DNA of 64,000 bases, from contig JAIXMG010000004.1 of NCBI GenBank assembly GCA_025201345.1, positions 992,001 to 1,056,000 of the forward strand, in the 5' to 3' direction. Source of the stretch: Thamnidium elegans (Eukaryota > Mucoromycota > Mucoromycetes > Mucorales > Mucoraceae). This document shows positions 1 to 10,021 of the stretch, piece by piece (position 1 is the stretch's first letter; every line of letters begins with the position of its first letter). The position numbers and the translations under genes are program-made. Below the pieces are notes generated by a model. That model saw only the letters and a program-made list of their open reading frames with translations, did no database searches and had not been told where the DNA came from.

Positions 1-18
1 TCTCTAGTATTTTATTAG

Positions 19-136
19 GTTAAGAAAGTTTGCGGATAAGCTGAAATCGGAGAAGTCCCTGCAAAAATTCTTCCCCGACTTGTACCAGTACGAATCACAG
101 CTCATACGAAAGGCCTGTTCAAAGATAGTAAAATGA
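19..136 (+). CDS. C-terminal end of an unidentified protein (partial)
   Basis: The window opens in an intron or exon edge. After an AG at 17-18 the sequence reads as about 38 codons to a TGA at 134-136, giving a basic, helical-looking tail that ends in ACSKIVK. Codon use resembles the neighbouring host genes. The frame is blocked upstream by a TAG at 5-7, which fits a last exon after a 3' splice site. I do not recognise the family; the rest lies outside the window. Confidence 0.5.
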
Positions 137-388
137 TACCATATTATTTTGGTGTTGTCAGACTATACTTAATTTCACGAGAAAAACAAGAAGTGGCCTG
201 AGCATCTCTACAAACCTTTTTAAACATGTAATACAAAATGTAGCTCTTTTTTTTTTTTTTTTTTTTTTTTTTGAAAGATATAAAAGATTACACAATATAT
301 TAAGTGGCCATTTTGGGAATCAAGATACATAACCAATTTGACATGACTTGTTCTACAACCCTGTACAACGTATTGGAGAGGTCTCTTC

Positions 389-426
<38 letters not shown>

Positions 427-1181
427 GATTTCGATAAACCACAAAAACCGAAGTTTAATTTAGGTGTCCCAATCTCCTAGACAATTGCAAGTGACATAAA
501 TTCTGGTCGAGGTAAATAGACGTTAAAGAAAGAACTGTCACCTTGTAATTCTGTTGAAGAACAAACAAAATGACGACCATCCTCATTCAACACTGATTTA
601 ATAACAAAATGAATGAAATCTGGGTTCTGTACAATATTTATAACAAAATATCAAAAATAAGAAGACAGTGAAATCAAAGCGAAGCTCTAAAAAATCTGTA
701 CGTGTTTTCTTCATCAAAAGACTCTTCTTAGCTCAGCTGAAAGAGCTTAATAATCAGTGAATTGCTTTCCACAAGTATCATGGACACTTTAATACCGAAT
801 AGGTAATCTGAGTGAAATAATATTTCATAAATAAAAAAAAAATAAAAGTCTATAGCTGCCTTTTTTTTTTGTAAAAACCATATCTAACCTGTTGCTATTC
901 TAAGAACAAGGGGGTTGTATAAAGTGAACTCTACCCATGATTATTATTTCTTCTCTTAAGCCTTTTTTCTAAAAGGTCAATTGGCTTTTCTGCATCCTGC
1001 ATGTTTGAGGACAACAGTTTCTTATTAGCGCAGGCTAAATCTTTTTTCCCTGAAATTAATTTAACATCAAGTAATCCTATATCCTAATTAGGAATCGCTT
1101 ATTTCTGTATATAAAAAAGCTACTTGATGGGGGGATTCCGTCGTGTTTCTCTACTTTACTTTTTCTTTTTTTTTAAAAAAA
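137..1181. other. intergenic, low-complexity
   Basis: This contains the 3' flank of the leftmost gene, a T run near 249-272, an A run near 390-421, the weak minus-strand coding fragment at 477-626, and the promoter of the hydrolase gene. That promoter ends in a pyrimidine-rich stretch (1150-1175) just before the ATG. Nothing else is recognisable. Confidence 0.5.
477..626 (-). CDS. possible terminal exon or gene remnant
   Basis: On the minus strand an AG at 628-627 (ttgtacag) is followed by 50 codons without interruption to a TAG at 479-477. The product (NPDFIHFVIKSVLNEDG...FMSLAIV) has a natural-looking composition, but I recognise no family and found no convincing upstream exon. It may be the last exon of a short gene, a decayed gene, or a chance reading frame. 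Confidence 0.25.
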   Translation of the reverse strand, partial: NPDFIHFVIKSVLNEDGRHFVCSSTELQGDSSFFNVYLPRPEFMSLAIV

Positions 1182-2292
1182 ATGTTGGATAAATACGACC
1201 CTTCCACTTATAACCATCAATACGCTAACCTTAACGGTTTGCGTATGCACTATGTCGATGAAAACTCTTCATCCTCAAAGGCTTTATTACTTGTTCACGG
1301 TTGGCCTGATCTGTAAGTTTTTTTTTTAAGCAAAAATGATATATAATCCATACAACTTAACCTTTTTTTTTTCTTTTTTACATAGCTGGCTTGGTTGGAG
1401 AGAACAAATCCCTTTCCTTGTTAACCTTGGTTATCGCGTAATTGTTCCTACTCTTCGTGGTTTCGGTGAGACTGTAAGTTTTTTTTTAAAAAAATAAATA
1501 AATAAATAATCTATACCTGTTTATTTATCTTCATGCAATCAGGAAGGACCTGCAGACCCCTCATTATTCGGTTACAAGAACATTGCTAATGACTTGGCTG
1601 CACTTTTGGATCATCTTGAAGTTCCTACCGTCACTGTTATTGGTCACGATTGGGGAGGAGCTGTTACTTGGAGATTCAGTCAATTCTATCCAGAAAGAGT
1701 AAAGGCCCTTGCCAGTTTCTGTACACCTTATTTCCCTCCTATGAATGTTGATGTTACATTGGAACAAGTAGTTCAAGTTTTACCTAATTTCCAATATCAA
1801 CTTTATTTATCTACGCCTGAAGCTGAAAAGGATATGGATAACAATATGGCAAAGTTTTTCCGCCTTATCTTCCGCCCAATTGCAGATGGTAAAAGTTTAA
1901 GAGATCCTGAAACCGGCCGTTTAGCTGAAGGTCGTGAGGATGTTACTCGCAGTGAGGCCATCCCTGAAAAGGTATTAGATTATTATGTTGAGGCTTATAC
2001 CAAGCAAGGTGCTCGTGGTGGTTTAAACTGGTACAAGCAAACGCATAACAACTATGTACAATGTAAGGATATAGATCCTATCATTCACAAGCCTTCCATG
2101 ATGGTAATTGCTGAACTCGATAAAGCTTTGCCCCCTTCTATGGCTGCTAAAATGCCCGAGTATATTCCCGGTGTAGAAATGCATCTCGTTAAGGATTCCG
2201 GTCACTGGATTCTTTGGGAAAAGCCTGAAGAGTGTAATGCTTACTTGAAGGATTTCCTTAGCAGAGTTGATCCTGTCCCTTCCAAGTTGTAA
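1182..2292 (+). CDS. alpha/beta hydrolase, epoxide hydrolase-like
   Basis: There are three exons, 1182-1312, 1386-1473 and 1543-2292, joined by introns with GTAAGT donors and TAG/CAG acceptors. The reading phase is kept at both joins, giving 322 residues. The fold markers are in order: an HGWPD oxyanion segment near residue 40, the nucleophile elbow GHDWGG with Asp as nucleophile (residues ~108-113), an acid strand VIAELD and the catalytic His in DSGHW near the C-terminus. This Asp-Asp-His set and the length match soluble epoxide hydrolases (and the related haloalkane dehalogenases), which open epoxides with water. No signal peptide is visible, so it is probably cytosolic or peroxisomal. The ATG at 1182 follows a pyrimidine-rich leader and is the first in frame. 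Substrate cannot be inferred. Confidence 0.85.
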
Positions 2293-2573
2293 ATAATCTC
2301 ATATTAATTAAAAAAATAAAAATGATTCTTTTTTATTATTACTATTACTATTACTATTTTTCCCTTTTCTTTTGGGGTAAAAAGAAGGGGGGAATTTACT
2401 TTACAAATCAAGTGAAGGTATGCTGAGAGCACCTGCAGCAAGACATAAATTACGTTGTGTAAACTGTACAGTGTAAATCGGTGTATTTTTAGTTGGAAAA
2501 ACAGATAGATGATCATTACTACACACACAAAAAATATATTTAATTATCCACTCAAAAAAAAACTCTTAGATAT

Positions 2574-3813
2574 TTACCTTTCTAAAGCACCCTTTTTCCT
2601 CTTATTATCTAAACTTGGTTTAACTTTATCATTTTCTTTTTTATCTTTTTGTTTTCCATTTGGCTTTGATCGTTTTAAATCTGGGGTTTCTACTTGTACA
2701 TGATGAGGAGTACCCTTTATCACATCCCAAACACGCACTGTACCATCCGCACTACCTGATACCAATACAGTACTTTCCGAATTAAAACTAACAGAATAAA
2801 TAAATCCAGTATGTCCAGTCATACTTTTTAATTTCTTCCCAGTTGCCAAATCCCAAATAATAATCGATTTATCTTCTCCGGCTGATGCCATTAATCTACC
2901 GTTTGGTGATACTGCCACAGTATTTACAGATCCCGTATGACCTGTAAATACACGTACACAAGTTCCTCTTTGTACATCCCATAATCTCGCTGTTCTATCA
3001 CTAGATGCTGTAACTACATATTTTGAATTAGGATGAAATCTGACAGCCTATATATAAGAGAAATTATTAGTTGATTATTATTTATTTATTTATGCTTTTT
3101 AACTTACATTGACATCAGAAAGATGGCCAGCAAAAATACGTAATGGATTAACATGATCACAACTCCATAATCTAGCAGTTTTATCATGTGAAGCCGTAGC
3201 GAAATAAAATCCATAAGGACCGAAATCAACATCCCAAATAGGATAATTGTGACTTTTATAGCATACCAAGTTTGTAAATGTGTCAAGACTCCATAATCGA
3301 ACTAATAACCAAATTCACATTAACACTTATATATCCAAACATACAAACATCATTATTTTTTTACCTGTCTGATCTTCCGAACAAGATATAAGATACTTAT
3401 TATCATGACTAAAGCTTAATCCATACACAGGTCCAGCATGTCCAATCATTTTTTTATATTGTGTTCCTGCAAGTCCTTCCTCTCTTTCGCTTTTACTTTT
3501 TATTTTTTTTCCTTTTAAATTCCATACTTTAATATACGATTCTGAAAATCCACCAGCCACTAATGTTGTATCCTCTGAAATAGTCAAACAATTAAGTCTA
3601 ATTGAACATGGTTAATATATAATACATATTAAAATTTATTTTCATTTGGTACTTTACAAATCATGTGTGTTGTGAAATGTATATAGACAAACACTTGGTA
3701 ATGCTACACTTCCTAAGGAAACCAGTTTTCTTAATTCACTTAATGATTCTAACTCTGCTTGAATATCTGTGCTACGACTAAGAAAAAAAAAATAAGAAAT
3801 TTGACAGCTACGA

Positions 3814-3872
<59 letters not shown>

Positions 3873-4897
3873 CATACTATGAATGATGAGCAGCGATTTC
3901 ATCTAAATTGAATGAATCCACTAAAACCTCCTCTTTAACCTTATTCATGACAATATCATTCTATTATTATTATTTGCATATATGTAAGTAATTATATACC
4001 ACAAATTATTATTATTTTTCTTTACCTGAATATTGTTTATTTCGTGAAACTCTTCAATTTGATCATTAGTATGGCCAATAATACCTTCTTCTTCCGATAT
4101 TCCGCCTGCAGATGCCGGTGTCAGTTTCCCAGTAACCAAATGTATATTTAAATGTTGATTGACAAGGCGTATTAAATTTAAAAACTTATTATCTTGCATA
4201 TAAGAAAGGAATAATTCGAATGGAATGGAGGATATACGAATATTATACTTATTGGTGAGGTATAATGTGGCTATACTATTTTCTTTTACACCTTGTGCCG
4301 TTTTAATTTTACTTAATGCTTCTATATCTGTACTATGATGGTGTATATGATCGTCCTTGTATTGATTGAACAGGTCCAGTCCTATACACATATAATATAT
4401 ATTTAGATATATATATATATATATATGTTGAATTCAATCACATCAAAATCTTACCGTGTTCTACAAGACCTTTTGACATCAAATCTAGAAATACGTGAAC
4501 AAATAAAGGATATAATATAGATTGTAACTCATGCTATTTAAATATCGTTAGCAAAAATGTGCAACCGTGCCGTAAACAAATAGAAGAGAATTACTTTATA
4601 TAAATCGAGTGCGTTTGATATCCATTCTCTTAAACTTTGAAAGCTATGTACAGTAGCATCTAAATCGCCACCACCTTGCCCAGGATCTTGCTTTATTAAC
4701 TGAACGTGGTTTGGTAAATTAGGTGAACCATTAAACTTTCTTGTCAACTGTTCCAATGAGACAATATTATGTTCTGCTGATTCTTGAATGTACGCGAGTT
4801 GTGTTGGACTATAGCCTTTTTTTAAAAAATAAGTTGATAGTATCTTATCTACATCATGGCTAGAAGGCATTGTAGGTTGCATTTCGTTATGGTTCAT
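2574..4897 (-). CDS. TAF5: transcription initiation factor TFIID subunit 5 (TAF5), WD40 protein
   Basis: There are eight exons on the minus strand: 4897-4595, 4533-4455, 4381-4026, 3960-3878, 3777-3658, 3597-3365, 3301-3108 and 3047-2574. All introns are GT..AG and phase holds throughout, giving about 613 residues. The N-terminus has a LisH-like helix ([19 protein letters not shown]), followed by the TAF5 NTD2 helical domain (ISNALDLYK.., [14 protein letters not shown]). The linker carries the family signature [13 protein letters not shown] just before the first blade. Six WD40 repeats follow, with GH..W(D/S) spacing ([36 protein letters not shown]). The protein scaffolds TFIID and, in many fungi, SAGA. 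The short basic tail is typical. A very long A run (about 3814-3870 on the plus strand) lies in the fourth intron. It shares a 150-bp divergent promoter with the FAR1-type gene. Confidence 0.9.
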
Positions 4898-5047
4898 GAG
4901 TGAAGAAAGAAGAGAGCAGAGCAGAAAGAAAAAAAAAAAAAAACGGAGCATCAAAGTACCTAGTTGTCGACGTCATTAAAAAAATATATATATTTGTTGC
5001 ATATCTATACAAAGAAAATAAAATTTTTTTTATCTTAATTGATTTAA

Positions 5048-6013
5048 ATGGAAGGTAGTTTACTTGACGAAGAAATGAAGATCATTCGCTCGGATCCGCA
5101 ATTACTAACTAGACGTGGTGAAGTATTAATGAATGAAATGAATGCCATGGAAAACGAACAAGCCAATCAACAAGAATCAATAGCAGAAGACGAAGAAGAG
5201 GAAGAAGAGACAATCGAAATTGACAAAAAGTATAACAGTATGAGAGAAATTCGTTTAGCAGCTATTGAATATGGAAGAAGACGTAAGTTTGCTGTATCAA
5301 CTTTAAGAAGTGGGGCTCGACAATTAGTGTTAGCCTGTAAACACTCTGGTACTTATAGAGGAACAAAGAAAACTGTTACAGAAGAGCCAAATACAACTGA
5401 ACCAGGAAATTGTTTGCCGGCAATTGCTTTACAACAAGTGGAAGAAGAAGAAAGTACACCACAAAAGAGAACCCGTAAGAAAGTCAGTCGAAAGATCGAA
5501 TGTCCATTTCAAATTAGAGCTAAACCTATCAAAGGTGATCAATGGATTGTATATAAAATGGTATTGGAACATAATCATCCTATGGCAGTTGATAGTAAGG
5601 CTTATGCTCAGCACAGAAAATTAGATGAGGAAACACAAAAATTGATTGTTCGTCTTATGCGTTCTGGATCAACAAATACAATGATTGTCAAATATCTCAG
5701 CTTAAAAGGAATTAGAAATGTTGTGAGAAAGGATATTGCAAACTTACGACAAACGTATTTTAACCCAAACAATAATAAAATTAATGGTACAGGAAATATT
5801 TTATACCAAGTGGAACAAATTGACGATCAAGAACCCTACCAAGCTGAACAAATTGATAGTCAACAAGTTGAACAAATCAATATGCAAGAAAATAAATCAT
5901 ATCAAGCTGAACAAATTAATATGCAAGAAAATGAATCTAGTGAGAGTGTAGCTATTCAAGCTCAAAAAGTAGTGGAAGCAATGAAAGCATTAAAGCGAGA
6001 AGAAAATCAATAA
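5048..6013 (+). CDS. FAR1-type zinc-binding DNA-binding protein, possibly domesticated from a MULE transposase
   Basis: A single exon of 321 codons. Residues ~1-60 are acidic (a run of Glu near 50-55). Residues ~65-180 show the FAR1/WRKY-GCM1 zinc domain that precedes MULE transposases: an LVLACKHSGTYRG segment, then IECPFQIRAKP, and a terminal HNHPM in place of the HxH pair. There is no MULE catalytic domain and no SWIM finger, so only the DNA-binding module remains. Residues ~235-300 are repeats of the type (Y)QAEQIN-MQEN, and the end is a short helix. The intact frame, its position between two essential genes and its divergent promoter with TAF5 suggest a resident host gene rather than a transposon relic. 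Its stop is 18 bp from the AFG3 stop, tail to tail. Confidence 0.65.
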   Translation: MEGSLLDEEMKIIRSDPQLLTRRGEVLMNEMNAMENEQANQQESIAEDEEEEEETIEIDKKYNSMREIRLAAIEYGRRRKFAVSTLRSGARQLVLACKHSGTYRGTKKTVTEEPNTTEPGNCLPAIALQQVEEEESTPQKRTRKKVSRKIECPFQIRAKPIKGDQWIVYKMVLEHNHPMAVDSKAYAQHRKLDEETQKLIVRLMRSGSTNTMIVKYLSLKGIRNVVRKDIANLRQTYFNPNNNKINGTGNILYQVEQIDDQEPYQAEQIDSQQVEQINMQENKSYQAEQINMQENESSESVAIQAQKVVEAMKALKREENQ

Positions 6014-6031
6014 GTCTATTTTATTATTTAT

Positions 6032-8277
6032 TTATTGGACATTGCCGTTATCTGTGTTGGTAGGAAAATCTGGAGGTGCTTCTTCAGACTATTATTATTT
6101 TTTTTTAAAAAGAAGAAAAAAGTGTTTAATAAACAAAATTCTCTTACTATTATTAATAATTATTATCATTTTACCTGTACTGCTGGTCTTCTAACATATT
6201 CATCATATACTGTATGTTCAATAAAAGGTCTCTTACCCAATAAATTCTCCATATCTTCTCTTGTCAAAACTTCCTTTTCTAATAATAATTGTGCTACCTT
6301 TTCAATATCTGCCTTCTTTTCAGTTAACAACGATAAAGTACGAGCATAGGCATCTGTAATAAGTTTACGTGCTTCATTATCGATTAAAGTACCAGTTGCC
6401 TCAGAGAAAGGCTTTTGGAATTGTTGATCATTAGAAGGGTCATTAAATGAAAGAGGTCCAACCTTATCATTCATACCATATGTAGTTACTTGAGCATAAG
6501 CAATCTTGGTAACCTTTTGTAAATCATCTTGAGCTCCTGTAGTAATAGATTCAAAAAAGATTTGTTCTGATACACGACCACCTAAAGTCATACACATACG
6601 ATCCAATAATTGCTTTTTAGAGTAAAGGTATTGATCTTTTGGTAAATATTGTGCGTAACCGAGTGCTGCGGAACCACGAGGAATAACAGAAACTTTAAGT
6701 AATGGATCAGCATGTTCTAAATACCAACCAGCAACTGCATGACCAGCTTCATGATAAGCAACTGTCTTCTTTTCTTCGGGTGATAAAACTCTAGACTTCT
6801 TTTCAAGTCCTGCAATCACTCTTTCAATAGCATCTTCAAAATCTTTTTCTTCTACTTGTTCCTTCATATGACGTGCTGCAATTAACGCAGCTTCATTACA
6901 GATATTATGAAGATCAGCTCCACTAAAACCAGGTGTTAACGCTGCTAATTTACGTGACAATTGTTCCGTATCTACACTTGTCTTGATAGGCTTTAAATGA
7001 ACCTTGATAATATCAGCACGACCTCCAATATCAGGACGATCGATTGTAATATGACGATCAAAACGACCAGGACGCATTAAAGCAGGATCTAATACATCAG
7101 GACGATTGGTACCAGCTAAAACAACAACATGTTGGCTAGAATCAAAACCATCCATTTCAACCAACAACTGATTTAAAGTACTTTCTCTTTCATCATTACC
7201 ACCCATTTGTCCACCTTTACCTCTTGCTTTACCAATAGCATCAATTTCATCAACAAAAATAATACAAGGTGCATTCTTCTTTGCAGTAGCAAATAAATCA
7301 CGTACACGAGAAGGCCCAACACCAACAAACATTTCAACAAATTCTGAACCAGAAACACTATAAAATGGTACACCTGCTTCACCTGCAGTAGCTTTAGCTA
7401 AAAGAGTTTTACCCGTACCGGGAGGACCAGAAAGGATAGCACCCTTAGGAATCGTAGCACCCAACTTTTCATAAATTTGGGGGTTCTTTAAAAAGTTTAC
7501 AAACTCCATAATTTCAAGTTTGGCTTCATCTGCACCAGCCACATCCTTAAACTTGACACTGACTTGATTTTCTTGGTTAAACATTTTAGCTTTACTCTTA
7601 CCAACACCAAAGATACCGCCACCAGCCCCACCGGGCCCCTTTTTAGTCATGTAATAAATAACACCAATAATAAGTAAAGTAGGAGCAAAATGAAGTACGG
7701 TCTGTGCCACACTAATTTCATCATGATAAGCAACAGGTACGCGTTCATTGGAAGGAATACCTAATTCCTTTTGTGCCTCATCCAAACTACGTTCCAAGGC
7801 ATCCACAGACCCAATTGAGAAATAAAAAGTAGAAGAAGGTGACACGCCAAGAGAATTAGCTTCATTTCTTAAATAAACTCTAACTCGATTCTTATTTAAG
7901 ACTTCAAGACGATCAACAAGACCTTTATCTAACAAGTTGGTTCTAAATGCTTGCCAAGTTAATTCTTTCGAGTTTTCAGAAGGTGCAACCGATCGATATA
8001 AAAAATAACTACCCAAGACTGTACCTAAAATGATATTGATATTTGGCATTTCAGGTTGAGGCGGTGTAGGCTTTACATTAGGTTTTGGTTCAGTTTTGTT
8101 GGTTTGATTAGGACTAGGTTTGGTCTTTTTACCAAAAAATCCTTCAAACCCTTTAGGTACTTGTTCCTCCGGTTTTTTATCAGTGTATAAACGTTTTTGT
8201 AAAATAGCATGTTGGCGGAGACCTGTTGTACTACGTACAGCATATCTTGCTGCTGTACTAGATAAGCGAGGCAACAT
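6032..8277 (-). CDS. AFG3: mitochondrial inner-membrane m-AAA protease subunit (AFG3/YTA10 type)
   Basis: Two exons, 8277-6175 and 6088-6032, give 719 residues. The N-terminus is an arginine-rich mitochondrial presequence ([16 protein letters not shown]). A first membrane segment (~residues 80-95), the FtsH_ext intermembrane domain and a second membrane segment ([13 protein letters not shown]) follow, then a glycine-rich loop. The AAA+ module has Walker A GPPGTGKT, Walker [12 protein letters not shown] and the second region of homology [18 protein letters not shown]. The M41 metalloprotease site is HEAGH. It degrades membrane proteins and matures ribosomal protein bL32m in yeast. Reading straight through the donor gives a false VK end. 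The intron (gtaaaa...aatag) leads to a 19-codon last exon rich in Glu, Pro and Asn, matching the polar tails of this family. Confidence 0.93.
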
Positions 8278-8732
8278 GACAGTTGAAATGAATAAAAAGA
8301 AGAAAGGGAAAGAAAGAAAGAAAAATTACAAAGCAGAAAAAAAGCAATTATATATAATATATATAATATATAGACCCCCCCCCCCCAGAACTTGTCTATT
8401 TTTTTTTTTTTTTTTTTTTTTGAGTCATATACTCTTCCGTCGCTCATAAAATTCTTTGACGGGAATGAGCGAAAAAAAAAAAAAAAACTATATTACATAT
8501 GTCACGTAATTAAGAGGCAAAATATAGAGTAACTCGTAAGTTCGTAGGTAAATAAAATGAGAACCAATTGGTCTCTATAAAAATCTTCATACACACACGC
8601 TATAAAATGACAGCCTGTTTCTGTACGGGATATTTTAACTGGTAAATAGGTTTATTGCGTCGTTGTTTATTAATAAATATCTAAAAAAGAAAGCCTTTTT
8701 TCTTTCCGGAAATAATTATATTTGTATATAAT
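8278..8732. other. intergenic between AFG3 and COX6
   Basis: This holds the AFG3 promoter side and the COX6 3' end. There is a pyrimidine-free purine stretch directly upstream of the AFG3 start, a short TATA-like repeat (8348-8371), a C run (8374-8387), and T and A runs near 8400 and 8472. No coding potential or RNA gene is seen. Confidence 0.5.
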
Positions 8733-9221
8733 TTAAAGAGCAAGTTCTTCTTTGGTCAAGAGACCTAATTCCTTACGAATGGGCTCTAATTCGACGAGGT
8801 ATTCGAGGTACTGCTTATCGTTTTCAACCTTATCCTTAAGACCTTCGAAAACACGAACACCGGTGGCAAAATCATTGACACGACGAGAAGCCTTCAAAGC
8901 TGACTCGATAACTGAAGTTGCGGGAACAAGATCGTAAGCAAAAGCATTGTTCAAACCACGTTGAAGTTCAAAAAGATCTTCAACATTATCAAAGAATTTA
9001 ACATAACGTTCGGTGAAAGACTCGAAACTTTCATCCTCATGACCAGCAGAATAGAAACGGCTGCCCATAGCTATATATTGAAGAAAAAATTTTTTGGCGG
9101 TTAGGTCTTTTTTTCTCTTAATTGTATTCTATTCTGAATTCTTACCCATGGGGCGAGAGACATTGGCAACTGAACGGACAGCAGTGGCACGAGCAATGTT
9201 GGTGACGGCAGTACGAAGCAT
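8733..9221 (-). CDS. COX6: cytochrome c oxidase subunit VI (COX5A family)
   Basis: Two exons, 9221-9146 and 9070-8733, give 137 residues with phase kept. The first exon is almost exactly the mitochondrial presequence (MLRTAVTNIARATAVRS), rich in Arg, Ala and Ser with no acidic residues. The mature part is the helical COX5A/Cox6 fold: FTERYVKFF, then NNAFAYDLVP, SRRVNDFATGVRVFEGLKDKV and the closing LGLLTKEEL. It is a nuclear-encoded subunit of respiratory complex IV on the matrix side. The position of the intron at the presequence boundary agrees with exon shuffling of targeting sequences. Length and content match the family. Confidence 0.92.
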
Positions 9222-9700
9222 CTTTTTTTTTTTTAATGTATATAAAAAGTGTGGGGAGTTGGTAAAGGAAGAGAGAAAATAAGTCAAGCTGGGGTCAAAT
9301 TCGACCTTCGCTCGCCGTTCAACCTCCTTATTTCGCCATAAAATAAGAAAAATGATGATGTCAGCACTAAAGTTATTTAATCGATATTATGTTATTACTC
9401 TTCATCTGTATTCTTTCAAACATTATTTCAATATAATGGAGGGCGTCAACATACTGTCATTTTCGTAGCTCAACATATTATTTTGAATCTACTTTTCGTA
9501 TAAGAATTAAAAAAAACTTGTATATCAGGACATTTCAAACTATAAATCAAATTTTCATTGTATAAATATCTTTATATTAAACGAGAAAAAAAGATGGAAA
9601 TATCAGTTTCATACGCGAAAAGAATAGTTTTCATATACGGTACTCAATTTTATTTATTTTTATAGAAATACATTGTTCTGATAATCAAGATGGCTGCTGA
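9222..9700. other. intergenic, COX6 promoter side
   Basis: An AT-rich stretch upstream of COX6 with no open frame of note. It leads into the GC-richer terminal sequence of the MULE relic at ~9.7 kb. Confidence 0.4.
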
Positions 9701-9835
9701 AACGGTTTTCTTAGGGACCACGACGCAAATCTTTCGGACCACGGGGGAATGTACGTAGGATAACTTGGATCGGGCGCCCCGTGGTCCGAAAAAAATAACT
9801 ATGTGCACTCCCGTGATCCGAGCGTTATCAAACAA
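9700..9835 (-). repeat. terminal sequence of the MULE-OTU element, copy A
   Basis: A GC-rich block in AT-rich surroundings with short inverted pieces (cggaccacggg and ccccgtggtccg). Its reverse complement aligns with ~27405-27480, behind the second MULE-OTU copy: both contain a cggaccA(c/t)gggg block, then cccgatcc, then a cgtgg(t/c)ccctaagaaa end. In both copies the block lies a few hundred bases after the conserved SSDEE-stop end of the protein, so it is probably the 3' end of the element. Confidence 0.55.
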
Positions 9836-10021
9836 AACTAAAACATTAGAGTTGTTTAATTGATATTCGTTATTTTATTTTTGTTATTTTATATTACTTA
9901 TACACATCATAAAATATTTAAAATTATTTTTTACGCTTAGCATTCATACTATACTTCGTATTTTATTATCTTTCCCTGAAAATATAAAGAAAATAAGGTA
10001 GTTTATTAAGAGGAAAAGTTA

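Noticed and set aside
220..444. 74-codon minus-strand frame
   Set aside because: Made of Phe and Lys runs from the T and A homopolymers; no natural composition.
1564..1776. Minus-strand frame inside the epoxide-hydrolase gene
   Set aside because: Antisense shadow of a well-supported exon.
5429..5614. Frames on both strands inside the FAR1-type gene
   Set aside because: Shadows of the 321-codon frame.
8374..8387. C run as a possible regulatory site
   Set aside because: Simple homopolymer; no further structure supports a function.
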